Shown here: piece by piece, positions 45,193 through 58,000 of the stretch
Numbering within the stretch: position 1 is the stretch's first letter
Layout of the letters: every line of letters starts with the position of its first letter
From: Turbatrix aceti
Lineage: Eukaryota > Nematoda > Chromadorea > Rhabditida > Panagrolaimidae
Reading direction: 5' to 3'
Length of the DNA stretch: 64,000 nucleotides
NCBI GenBank assembly: GCA_963969345.1
Contig: OZ017767.1
Span: 12,139,148-12,203,147 of the forward strand
The notes under the pieces: generated by a model
Databases searched by the model: none
The model's input: only the letters and a program-made list of their open reading frames with translations
Told to the model about the DNA's origin: nothing
Position numbers and translations under genes: made by a program

Positions 45193-47877
45193 TCAGTGTG
45201 ATATCAACGTGGTATTCGCCAACAAACTGCTTCTTTTGATACTCTGACTCTGGCTTTCTTCCGTCGTCGAGTCATTCTTATTCTTTACCACACAAAACCA
45301 CTTCCATACAGTTCGACGGTAGTGAGGTATGAAATAGATCATCGAAATCGTGTTGAGAGGTGAGTGAAAATATATAATCAGGAATGACGCTATTCCCGTA
45401 TCTGAAAATATTATTTTTTTATTTTTCAAACTTGTTGCACCCACATTCCACGACGACGTCAGCCTGAAACATCATGACGGCCGAAATAAAACCGAATGGG
45501 ACGAACAGCGTGGCGCATGGAATCGCGAATTGGAAGACAAGAGTAACGAGTAGCTGTCGATGTAGACGGTACGTTCTGCTCGACATGCGGTGGCGTCGGC
45601 GATGAAGCGTGTGGAAGATGTTTGTGATGAGCACGAACATCAGCGGCATGATCACGATGGAAGTCAGTGTGACGAGAACTAGGAAGACTTTGGAATAGAG
45701 AGTGACGTCTGTGTGAATTGCGGCACATCCCTTGCCATCGTTTCCGTAGTGGGAGTAAATTTCGGGCCAGTCCTAAAATATTTTTTTTCGAAAATTAATA
45801 GTTTTCTAGCATGTTAGATTTTTTTCTGGTTAATTTGGCTCTAATATAAAAACATTAAAAATGTTTATAAATGTTGTATGTATTTATAAATGTATTTGGG
45901 AACATTTTATATTCAGAATTTCAACTTTTTGAACAATACACTGAAGAAAAAAAGTAAGATTTTCTCACTGGACACGCAAAAAAAAGTAAGAACGTAGGAA
46001 AATCTTACTTTTTTTTGATTTTTGGACGAGAATGAAACGCGAAAAAAATGCTTGGCAAGACGCTCCCAACACACTACATTTAAATTTGCATTCGTTGGGT
46101 TTAAAAAAAACATTCTTATTGTTCGTTACCCTTTTTGTAACCCTCTTTCTATCGTATTTTTCATACAATTTTATCATGTTTAATGCAACAAATAAATATC
46201 ACAAATCACAATTATTAAAATAATGAAAAATGTATAATATTATCGCAGAAGGTAGTTGAGCAGTTTCATGAATGACGTTCTTGATGGAAAATATCGGATA
46301 CGAGTGGCACGGTCGGTGATTGATTTAGCAGCCCCTGAAAATATTTTGTTCCAGATAAATTTTTTTTTTAACTTTTCTTCATAATACAAAAATTAAGTTT
46401 CTTGGCAAAACCATAACTTTGATACACAAAGCTATTTTGTAGTGCGCAAGCATTGATAGAGATAACTCACAGTGATTTCCCAGTGAAGTTCAAGAGAAGA
46501 TTGAAGATTGCGAAGTGAACAAGCAATATCGGTAGAAACTGCAGCTGCAAAAAAATCAACCGACGAGAATCAAACAAAACTTATAAGTGAAAAACAACGA
46601 CGACAAGGAATCATGATTGCCAAAATAAACATAGCGCAGTGATTTTTGCGAAACAACCGCAAAATCGCGCAGAGACCAACCCCGGTTTTTCATTTCCCTT
46701 TGTTTCATTCTCTTCAAAAAAGGTAAGAAAATCTTACTTTTTTCCTCATGCCGACTGTCTCGAATAAAAGTAAGAAAATCTTACTTTTTTTTCAGCGAAA
46801 AAGTAAGAAAATCTTACTGTGTGTCCACAGAAAAAGTAAAAATTCGATTCTTTCTTTTTTCATGGACAGAAAGTAAGATTTTCCTACGAAAAAAAGTAAG
46901 ATTCGAAATCTTACTTTTATTTTTTTTTCAGTGTACGATTAAAACCAGAACATAAATTTTATTTTCGACATTTTTGTCTGGTGCATTAGTATTTTTTGAA
47001 ACCAAAGTTCAGACAATATTTTTATGATTTTATAATTTGTTTTTTTGTGTTTGGACAACAATTACATCTCTATCGGCTCAAGTTTGGTCATTTATGGGTG
47101 GCTCTCCTTACACGCTGAATTATTTTGCAGCTCATTTTAATCTTAAAAGATTTAGTACTAAGGGATTTCCTCATCGCCCCCTTCCGAACTTGGGTGGCAT
47201 GCTATCTTATCCCCAGGCTATTTGCGCACAAATATTCCGATTTAGTAGTTTGCTTTAAATCCATACCCTCAGGATGGCGGCGTTGACCGCCGGACGATTG
47301 GTGGTACTCAAAGCGTACGCCGTTAGCAGGGGTGTACTGTACGTAAACTGCAACACCCCCAACGCTGCCAAAACTTTTTTGCTGAGAAAGTGTGAAATAT
47401 TATTTTTGAGAGCTGCAAAGCGGTAGAGAAAGGCACTGAGTATGGCAATGCCAGTCGATGAGTGAAGGATGATGAAAACCATCTGAAAGCGCCTACAGAC
47501 TCATTAGTCTAATGCACCGTGACCAGACGTACGTAAGCAACGTAACCGACGCAGTCGTCATCCGTTTTGAGCAGTCCTGTTGGGCATATGACCATGGCCG
47601 GAAATAGCAACTTTGGACGAAAGAAAACAACCATATAGATATCGGTAAGTGAAAGACTGAAGCAAATGTTGAAAATGAAGTACTTGTAGGGTCCAAATAT
47701 TTTTGGACTTTTCATGGCCGCCAGATACATGCCAAAAACGCCGAATACCAGGGATATAGTACCAAGGACTTCTGTCACGTGATACTTGAGAGGGTCATTG
47801 TAAAGATCAAAGTCCACAGTACCCCAGGACGATGGAAGGCGCGGGGAAGGGGATGTGTTGTTGTCTGATTCATCCAT
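45193..47877 (-). CDS. serpentine chemoreceptor-type GPCR (Srh/Str-like)
   Basis: Four exons on the minus strand: 47877-47518, 47482-47267, 45772-45445 and 45401-45193; phases fit, giving 370 residues. Seven hydrophobic segments are spread over the exons: TM1-2 in exon 1 (EVLGTISLVFGVFGMYL; FGPYKYFIFNICFSLSLTDI), TM3-4 in exon 2, TM5-6 in exon 3 (LVLVTLTSIVIMPLMFVLIT; LHRQLLVTLVFQFAIPCATL) and TM7 in exon 4 (YFHSPLNTISMIYFIPHYRR). The motifs R-x-x-x-x-L-x-x-Q in TM6 and HS-N-T...P-x-YR in TM7 are typical of the nematode Str/Srh superfamilies. It probably sits in sensory cilia. Intron 2 is 1.5 kb and carries a repeat element. The subfamily call is tentative. Confidence 0.8.
45939..46933. mobile_element. 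TA-flanked inverted-repeat element with AAAGTAAGATTTTC repeats
   Basis: Lies in intron 2 of the chemoreceptor gene. It starts CACTGAAGAAAAAAAGTAAG and ends in the inverted counterpart CTTACTTTTA...TTTTCAGTG, with TA on both sides (45937-45938, 46934-46935). AAAGTAAGATTTTC or its complement is repeated several times in both orientations in the outer 90 and 200 bp. The TA flanks suggest a Tc1/mariner-type MITE, or two nested copies. Exon-like fragments inside (46247-46550, minus) have no recognisable product. Confidence 0.5.
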
Positions 47878-49046
47878 GATTGAATCACTGAAAAAAGGTC
47901 GTAAGACTTCAAAAAATTTTAAACAAAATCGACGCACGGAAAACGGGACACCAAGCCTAACAATGGGGTAAAAAGCGCTATTTATTACTACGCCAAGAAA
48001 CTAATTTGGAAAGCATGGCCCAAATTTTCGAAATTAAAAACACAAAAAATATCAGTAATACTAACAGTAGCAGTAACACACTGATCATGCATCTGGTTTG
48101 AGGACAGAATATACAAATGTTACACCCTTTTTGCCTAACTTTTGTGTAGCATTGAATGGACTTGCGAGTATAAAAGTACATAACCATGACTATTCCCATA
48201 CTACCAATATATATGTAGAAATTTTGGCTTTTGTGGGATTTTGAGTTCAGTTGTCAATGCAGACAGGTACGCATAATGCGCCAAAGTGGCATATTCAACT
48301 CTAACATAAGTGTTTTTTTGCCACACAAAAATACCAACGTTGTAGTACACAACTTTGGCAAAAGATGCGGAATAAAGGTAAAAAAAATTCTTTAGCTTTT
48401 AAAACAATCGGTTTCCATTTTTAAATTTTTTCTATTGCATTCAGAATGTTTTCTGATGTCAAAATTTTTCAGCAACTGAGAAAAGTACGCAAAGTAGGAG
48501 GGGGAGGATACGCCAATTGCAATAATGTAAGCAACGTCCATGGACTAAAAAAAAAGAAAAGGTGATGCCGGAGGCGTCTCACATTGCAATTAACATCGTC
48601 TAACGGAATTTTTGTTTTTTTTGTTTTTAACTGCTCTTTTTTTGATCATTTGTCGTTTTTTCTGCTTGCAGCGGCCAAATTGAATGAAACAAGTAATGCT
48701 TTATCTGATATTACTTATTTACGAGAAATTTGTTTTCAAATTCCACACTGGCCAATTTCACGGGGGTTCCTGAATTACAAATCAGTCCACAACGAGAGGA
48801 GAGTGCGGGGTTAATTAATTTACGACAAACTAAGAGATTACGATTTGTTTTCCATTTGTATGTGAGTTTAACGCAACTCCGTCAATTCGTGCCAATTTTG
48901 GTGGGAAGGCTTCAAAAAATCGACCAAGAACCCTTTTTTAACTAATGTAGTCAAAAAATTTCTGAAGCGTAAAGAGCTAACTTGAAATAAGTTTTTGGCA
49001 TGACAAACGTTGTCACTGTTTGCAAAGGCACCTGCGTCTCTACATC
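47878..49046. other. intergenic between GPCR and NACHT-WD40 genes
   Basis: AT-rich. It includes a 73-codon minus frame (47978-48199, ATG start) with one hydrophobic stretch (CMISVLLLLLVLLIFFVFLI) and a Cys-rich middle; this could be a small membrane protein or a receptor remnant, but nothing else supports it. A plus frame at 48730-48945 is unassigned. Confidence 0.35.
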
Positions 49047-52000
49047 ATGTCAGCCCTTAGTTCTGCTACAGTCCAAGTCAATGAATCGTCTCGAACATCC
49101 GCGGCATCAAAACGCCCATCGGCAATTTCTAGACAGCGCCGCAGCACTGTGGTCAAGCCACCCAGCAGTGAGCGTAACTCATTATCAGCAGAAAGACCTA
49201 AGCACAAGGTGTCAGTCGTTGCCAACGGCATCAACGGTGGAGGAAGAGCGAGTCACAGCGTGAAAGCCCTCAAGGCTCGTCAGGTTACGCGGTCAAGGCT
49301 ACTCATTGATCCCAAGGAATTGGTGGACCAGTTGAACGGCAACGCGGAAACAAATGCGAACAAAGAAGTCGAAATATCTGCTGTGGGTGGAAATTTCACG
49401 TGAGAGAAAAAATGTTGTAATTCCTATAATTATTATTTAAGAATCAAAAAACTTCTGATGTGCGAAACAATTTTTTTATTTAGATATTTACTTCGAGTTC
49501 AAAAAAAACTATTTTTGGTTCAAAAATGTTTGATAACAACCCAAAAAAAGGCCCATCCAAACCTAATTTTAGGTTAGCGAAGAAGTGAAAAACACGTTTC
49601 ATCGTGTTTTCACCGGCCAATTCGATGACCTTCCTCAGCCAATGTCCAAACTTGTTCGAGTGTTTACATCTTCAACATTCACCGACACTACCCTCGAACG
49701 AAATGCTCTGATGGAAGAAGTTTATCCAAATCTCAAGAAATACTGTCGTGAGAAACACGGCCTCGACTTTCAGGTCGTTGATATGAGATGGGGTGTACGC
49801 GATGAGGCTACGGACGATCATATGACGACCAACCTCTGCATCAACGAAATTCACAATTGCCAGAAACTTTCAATGGGTCCTAATTTTGTAGTCTTTCTTT
49901 GCCAAAAGTATGGCTATCGACCGCTGCCTAGCGAAATCTTGGCCAGTGAGTTGGAACTGTTAAAGCGAACGCTTAAGGAACTTGAGGAGGATATAACCAT
50001 CTTGGACACCTGGTATATTGAGGATCTTAATGCTGTGCCTAGTCAATTTATTTTGCAGCCAATTAGTTCGATTTTGGTGAATTTCAATAACAAGGTTGGT
50101 TTCTTTTACACTAAACTATTTTTCAGAAGACTTTTTGAATTTATTTTCTAAGTATTTTTAAAATTTGGTTCTGCAGAGAATTCCCAAACTGCAAGAACAA
50201 GACGCCCGTGCCTGGTGGACCGTTGAATATAAAATTCAACAACTTTTAAGAAAGGGAGCCAGACTGTGCTACGAAAAAGGATATTTCACGCACGACCAAA
50301 TGCACAATTATTTCATGTCAGGTATTTCATGTTCGCCTCGCTCCTCAAAAAAATATTTTTATAGTGACGGAACGAGAAGTCATTCACGGCATTTTAAAAG
50401 CCGAACAGCAGAACGATCATTGCTTATGCTACGTTCGGCACATACAGAACATCAACATTGGACAGACAAGCACAGCAAGCAAGTTCACTGATATTGTTTT
50501 GAAGCAGGTAACAAAAGGTGTCATGTTTTGAGTTGTTTCAATGGGCGAAATGTGATACGATTAAAATTGACGCTATTTGAAAATATTTTAAAAAATGAGG
50601 TGGTCTGTTGTACATTTATAAATTATTTAGAAAATAAAAAGTAAGGAAAACTTTTTATTTAACTAGGAGCTGAACCTTATCAGTTAGGAGGAAGAAAAAA
50701 ACATTAAAAAATGATGCATTACTTCACTTTTGTTCTTCAACACAAACAAGTGCATTATAGAAGTTTAAATGGTCACAGCAAAAACAAAAACAACACAATT
50801 TCCAAAACCTTGAATGCTGTTGTTGATAAAAAAAATATAAATAAGCAATCTAAAGTCAATTTTCCGTCTACAGGTGACGAAACCTGAGACACCCGGAAGT
50901 CGTTGTTTTTGCCGGAATTCCGTGTTTGAATATTTATTTCGTTATTTTTCAACATATTTGTTTATTTTTTGCTATTGCACTTTTATGGCATTCCGAGTAT
51001 TTGTTTTTAGATAAATGTGGAAGCACAAAAACTTCTCGCAAATCTCCGCGATGAGCGTGTACCGGCTAAACTGGGTCCAAAAAACATACGGCGATCAACC
51101 GTTGAATGGCACGGTCGAGAAGGCATGGATGTCGTTGCGCATGCCAAGTACCTCAAAGAATTCTGCTCTGATTTTTACACAAGTATCACCAACATGGTTG
51201 ATAATGCAATGCGAAAATACGACAACTACCGAGATTCTGCATTTTGTGAGATCCAACAACATCTGTACAATGGCAAGACAGGCACTGAAATGTTTTTTGG
51301 ACGGCAGCATGAACTTCAAATTGCGAGAGAGTACCTAACTTCTGATAACAACCTACCACTCATCTTTTACGGTGAAAACGGCTGTGGCAAAACTTCAATT
51401 ATGGCAAAAGTGGCGTTAGAATGCCGAGCTTGGCTTACAGAGGCTGTCGAACCAGTTGTTATACTCAGGTTTCTAGGAACCAGTCCGGATAGTTCGAGCA
51501 TTGCGCCACTGCTCAATAGTCTATGCGGACAAATTGCCGAAGTGTACAACTCAACGGTCAAGCAGTGTCCTACTGAAGTGGCTAAACTGTTTTTGCATTA
51601 CAAAAAAATGATGACACTAGCGACTAAAGATAAGCCTTTGGTACTTTTTTTGGAAAAATATTATTACTTATTGGAATGTGTTTTTGATGTTGTCAGATTT
51701 TAGGTAATGATCCTTGATTCACTCGATCAGCTCTCCCGAATAGACAGTGCTGAGGAGCTTCTCTGGTTTCCACCCCAACTTCCGCCGCACGTCAAACTCA
51801 TTGTTTCAATCAGTTCCGGAACGACCATTGAAGGAAACATGCAGAAGCTTGTTGAGAGCAAAGATCAGTACGTGCTAGTGCCCCTTCTCGGAAAGGAGCT
51901 TGGCGCCGAAGTCATCCAGCGGTGGCTCAGCAACATTGGCAGAACTCTTACCGACCGTCAAATGGAGGTTGTCAATCGCGCGCTTAACCACTGTACGTTG

Positions 52001-55000
52001 CCTTTGTTCCTCAAACTTGTCTACGCTACCGTCGCTCGATGGAAGAGTTATTCCAGGCCACCGGAGACGGTGCTGTTCAAAAGTGTTCGCCAAAGCGTAC
52101 ATGCTTTGTTTGATCGAACCGAGAGTCATCACGGCAAGCTTTTGGTGTCTCACGCGTTGTCTTACATCACAGCTGCCCGTTCGGGGCTGTCAGACTCAGA
52201 ACTCGAAGATTTGATTTCACTGGACGATAAAGTGCTGGACGACATCTACCAGTACCATTTGCCGCCGGTTCGACGTATCCCACCTCTGCTGTGGTCAAGA
52301 ATTCGTGCAGATCTGCCTGGTTACCTTTCCGAACGTGCTGCTGACGGTGTCATTGTCCTAAACTGGTATCACGAACAATTTCGAACCGCAGCCGATGAGC
52401 GATATTTTAAAAACCTAAATCACCTAGCCAACACACACTCGGCACTTGCTGATTACTTTCTCGGCATTTGGGGTGGCCTACCCAAGCCCTACCAGTACAC
52501 CGACCTCCAGAAGCAGCGATTCGGTGTCATCGAAAACGAAGGCTTAGCTGATCGAAAAGTTCCAAAGCAACCAAATATTTTTCGTACCAAAAATGGGGAT
52601 ACAAATCAGATGAGATTTAACTGCAGAAAGTTAAACGAGCTTCCTTTTCATTTGCTGAGGGCGAGAAGACTCGATGAATTGTACAACCTGTGCTTGTTCA
52701 ACTTTGAATTCTTACAGTCCAAGCTCTGCAGCTTTCCTCTGCAAGATATTATTGCCGATTACGAAGAAGCCTTGGCAAGGGTAGAAGACGCTGTGGCTGT
52801 GAGACAATTGAGGCTTGTAATGGATGCTCTCAGGTTGTCTGCCAGCTTGTTGATGTGAGTTCAAACGTTTTTTACAACATTGAGAAATTCAAAAAAAAAT
52901 TCAGTCGAAATCCCTACATGTTAGCTTTTGAGCTAATTGGTCGTCTACTGCCCCTCGTCTGGGACAACCCGCATCTCAAAGACCTCATCAGAGGTGCGGA
53001 TCTTCAGGCAGCCGATTTCAATGCCTTTGTCCCCGTCCATCATTGTTTTCACTCGCCAGGTGGCCCTCTTCGCTTTTCACTTGAAGAACACCCATTTGCC
53101 GTATTCGGTATGATGTTATCTTCGGACCAAAAAGCGCTTGCAAGCACGTCAAATCAACTCATTGTCTGGGACATTCATTCGGGAGACAGAACCAGAGCTA
53201 TCAATCCAAATATTGAGGGTATATTTCTTGGCATGGCCATCAGCCCAGATGACAAATACGCTGTTGCCTATTCAAATAACAACGTTGTCGTTATTATGTC
53301 ACTCATTTCGGGTGAACACAAGTCCGTCGAACCGGATGGCATGGATAATCAGATGGAAATTGGCAAGGTCGTATTTACTGGTGATCAGCAGATTCTTTTG
53401 TGGTCTAGTAGTCAGTTTTATCTCTACGACGTTGATGGAAAGCTTCTGCATCGCGAACGAATAGCCAAGGATGAGAGCACTGTGAGTAATATTTTCCTTA
53501 AAGTTTTCAGCTTAAAAGAACCTTAAAATTTTAGTGTGTGATCGAAGTGACATTTAAAAACAAAAAATCCATTCGAGCTTTTACGTATACCGGTGAACGT
53601 GAAGACTGGAACGTCTGTCTTTCCGGGAGAGAAAATGGCTTCGCATTCAAACCGTTGACGTTCTGCGCTTCGTTGGCTTTCTGGAACAAGGACTACCTCA
53701 GCGGTATCTGTTGCGTCAAGCAAAGCGACATACAGGAATACGCTTTAGGTGGGTGATAAGATAATTAGTTCCTTGTCGGGTGAAAGAAAATCTAACATTC
53801 AATGATTGACATGAACGATTGTTCGCAAAAAAATATGCGCTTGTTATGCACGTGTGTATGCATATTGACAGAGTTTTTGTATATTTTATGCCTCACACAC
53901 ACAGTGCACTGCGGTGTGTGTAGCAGACATTTGTCCGTGTTTCTGCGTCTCTGTTGTTGTCCACAGTGTTGTCGGGTTCGGAAATTTTTCGGGTAACCCG
54001 ACCCGAACCCGAACCCGAACCCGAAAATTTCGGGTAACCCGACCCGAACCCGAACCCGAACCCGAAAATTTCGGGTAACCCGACCCGAACCCGAACCCGA
54101 ACCCGAAATTTTCGGGTTACCCGACCCGAACCTGAACCCGAACCCGAAAATTTCGGGTAACCCGACCCGAACTCGAACTCGAACCCGAAAATTTCGGGTT
54201 ACCCGACCCGAACCAAAACCCGAACCCGAAAATTTCGGGTTACCCGACCCGAAACCCGAAGTTCGGGTAACCCGACCCGAAAACCCGACCCGAACTTCAA
54301 CCCGGCAATTTTATGCAAGCTGTCACAAACCGAAAGTCAAACGAAAAAAAATTTTAAAAGAACATGAATAACGATTTTAATCCAAAATTTCATCGGGCAC
54401 CAGATGATTTAGGTAGGTGCGTCCCATATATTCTACGACGAAAAACGCAAACAAATGTTTCCAGCATGTGCCGACAACACACCTGAGGGGTCAATCGACG
54501 CCGCTGTTCGGCAGCGCGAGTTGTTTTGCTTCCCTAACTCATCGGCAGAGCATTCGCTTTATAGTCGCGGTACACCGCAACGTCATGCGGGCCGCGTTTG
54601 TCCATACTATACGCTGATGGACACCATAGCGCTGATTGACAGCACACCCTCTTCCCAACACAGCGGCCAAAGTGTTGTCGGGTTCTGAAATTTTCGGGTT
54701 ACCCGACCCGAACCCGAACCCGAAAATTTCGGGTAACCCGACCCGAACCCGAACCCGAACCCGAAAATTTCGGGTAACCCGACCCGAACCCGAACTCGAA
54801 CCCGAAAATTTCGGGTAACCCGACCCGAACCCGAACCCGAACCCGAAAATTTCGGGTAACCCGACCCGAACTCGAACTCGAACCCGAAAATTTCGGGTTA
54901 CCCGACCCGAACCAAAACCCGAACCCGAAAATTTCGGGTTACCCGACCCGAAACCCGGGATTTTCGGGTCGGGTTCGGGTCGGGTCGGGTTTCGGGTCGG

Positions 55001-58000
55001 GTAACCCGACAACACTGGTTGTCCACGGCTATCTATGCACTGCGGCAGCATAAGAAAAGTGCGTTTTTTTCTTATGCGTCGGCTTTGCGATGCGTTTTTT
55101 CGTTTTTTCGTGAACGCAAGCAACTAACTCGTTTTGTTTGTTTTTTGGCTTTTACCTGTGAAAAAATTCTGTTACATTTGTTTCATTCGATGAATTTTTT
55201 TAGTTAAACAGGTACCCTGAAATGACAAATAACGTCGTACAGGTCACTCACGTCCATCACCATCACATCCACATCGCCTATGATGGAAAGCCGGCCAACG
55301 CGGAGTCTGAGATCATCAAGAGCATTATTCAAGGATGTGTCACCTCCGGAGGTCCTTCGATTACGATCAACCTTACACCAAGTGTTGAGACGAGCTTTTT
55401 GACTGCCCCGGCACCACAAGAAGTGAAAGAAAAAGATGTTGTGCCGTCACCTGAATCACCGACAACTGGTCTGCTTTACGAAGATTATGAATATGAAGAA
55501 CCCGGCCTAAGCACAACCGCAACAAACTCGTCAAACACGCCAATTCCTACATCTGAGTTCGGTTCAGACGAGGTCAAACCTGACCTCCAGACCACCAAGC
55601 GTAATGCCAGCACGGTCTCCGATGCCCCAGGCGTCAAGAAGTCGCGTATATTGGTCAGCGAAAGTAGGAATTTTAAGGACTACCCCCCGCCGCCTTCGGG
55701 CAAAGTCCCAAGATCTATCTACACCTACATCCGCAGCCCGCGTATTCTTGACCCGTACAACGGCTTTTTACACATTCTACAAAACGGTGTAGTCGTTCCG
55801 CTCTACACTCTCACAGATCAAGAACAACGTAAGAAGTTTGAAGCTTCGATCTCGACGATTTGTGATCATCCTCTGGCCAAACTGGTGAATCTCGACGAAA
55901 TCTATCGTCGAGACGGACACCGCATTCTTGCGGGTTTAAAGTTGTGCAGCGCTACCAACTACGGCAAGGTCCTGGGGAACTGCATCTACACCAGCGAGGT
56001 TTTGGACGTGGCCTACCTCCCGGATTTCACGCAAGCTCGGGTGCGGTCCAAAGGAAGTGTGAATCCGCGCAAGAATCTCCTGAACGCAGAAGCTGTTTCT
56101 GCGTTCGAGTTTTTGATCGACTATTTTGCGGTTCACGTAGTCAAGGATGAAGCGCTCATTTTTTGGAAACAAGCTGTGCGCAACAACTTTAACGTTGCAG
56201 TAGACAAGAGAGCTCACTTGTCGAAGGAACTCAAAGTTCAGACCCCTTATGTCAATTTCGTTCGGCCATTTAACATGACGAATTCTTTTACGAACTGAAA
56301 CTATTGTCATACGAGCCGCGGAGGACGACGACTCAACAATCAATTAACCCACCTTAACAACCAGTGTTCCGCTGACTCCGACTCAGAGTCGACTCTTTGA
56401 CTCTGACTCTGACTCCGAGAGTCGAGAGTCAGAGTCAGAGTCGAGAGTCGATTTTTACAAAATGACCATTTGACTCTTTGGAGTCGACTCTTTGATAAAA
56501 ATTTTTTGAAAAAAATACACTTTTAAAGCCATTTTTGGTGCCAAATTTTTGATTTTGTAAAATAAAAAGTCGTTAACGATGAAAGCACGCAGTTTTAGGC
56601 TTTTATTGATGCGTTTTCTGTGAACCTATTTTTGACTTGGAGTCAAAAAGTCGATTCTATGAGTCGGAGTCGAAAGAGTCGACTCTTTCGACTCTCGACT
56701 CTCGACTCTGAGTCAGAGTCGAGAGTCGAGAGTCGATTTTGGCCAGAGCGGAACACTGTTAACAACCCCCAAAACCACAAGGCGACAAGGCAGGCGGAGT
56801 CTTCTATAAAAGGGCCGCCAGAGGAAGAAGAAGTAGGAGAGAGGGAAGAAGAAACCTCGTTTTGTATTCTATTGTTTATCGTAAAATAAACTGCTTCTGA
56901 TATCTGAAGGAGGAAGGACATCCGAGTAGAACTGGGTTTTGAGCGTCTGGGCGAGCGCCCGGCTTGTGCCGGGGCCCCCAGATGACAATGTTTATTGAAA
57001 TGCAAGTTGATTTGCTTTTATTCATTTTGAGAATAAAATTTCTTATAATATGATACAGCAAACAGGATTGTGAAAAAAATAAGCGATTCGTGTCACTAAC
57101 AATAATTTTTTCTAATTGCAGAAACCGAATCTGAGAACGATGACATGTACTCTATCGTGCAATTCGAATTTGACGAATCTAGTCGTGAATTTGTATTTAC
57201 CAGTACGATGGTCGAGAACATTGATGAGAAAGTCAATGCTTTGTTCATCTGGCAGCGAAATCAACGAATTAGTGGCATACAGCTTTCTTGGGTCGTCGCT
57301 GTCACTGTTGATGTACGGTTTTTTGGCCAGTAACAGGGTTTAAAGTGTATGATTTGATTATTAATCTTACAACTTTTTAGGGATTTATTCTTTGTCAAAC
57401 AGCAGGCAAGATCTACAAGCAGGTAACGCTTTCGCTGCCCCCTGAAGTTCGAAATATTCCCATTCGACCAATGCATACGACCTCCACCGTCACGCTTTGC
57501 TGTAACGATACTCTCTTTGTGGCAGGGGTTCGCAAAAATCTGTACATTTTTAATGTCGATCAAAAACAGCTTGTCCGAACTGTTGATGCTCATTTTGGAC
57601 GAATTCTAAATCTTTTATCAGTGTCCGTAGGAGGACAAAATTTGTTAATATCCTCCAGTATAGATCGCTCAATTAAAATTTGGAACATGGAAAATATTTT
57701 TGAAAAGTCATTTTCACTGGTAAATGTGGATCAACCGATTGAAAAGATATTTTTATCCAAAGATCGTCCCAATTTGGCAATTACACAAACGAGAAAGTAT
57801 CTTGGTGTGTGGGATATTCGGTAAGGATTTCTGTGGAGTTTTAAAAAATAGCAATTCATTAAAACATTATGAACTTTATTTTAAAAATGTAAAAAGTAAA
57901 AACATTTTCAATACTTTTAATTTAAATTTCAGATCCCATCGCTTCATCACAACTCTCGTCACCAACGTTTATGGATCCGTAGTCACCGAATGTCTTCTCT

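Noticed and set aside
46247..46550. Two exon-like segments on the minus strand with acceptors and a stop
   Set aside because: They fall within the repeat element in the chemoreceptor intron, have no findable first exon and are not needed for the receptor, whose exons join in phase without them.
47978..48199. 73-codon minus-strand frame with one hydrophobic stretch
   Set aside because: Could be a receptor remnant, but there is no neighbouring exon or family match to support a gene.
53975..55010. Regular repeats resembling a CRISPR array or telomere-like tract, and a 194-codon frame through them
   Set aside because: The repeats are variable hexamers with palindromes inside a bounded element with terminal inverted repeats and an 8-bp duplication, in eukaryotic DNA; the frame is a by-product of the repeats.
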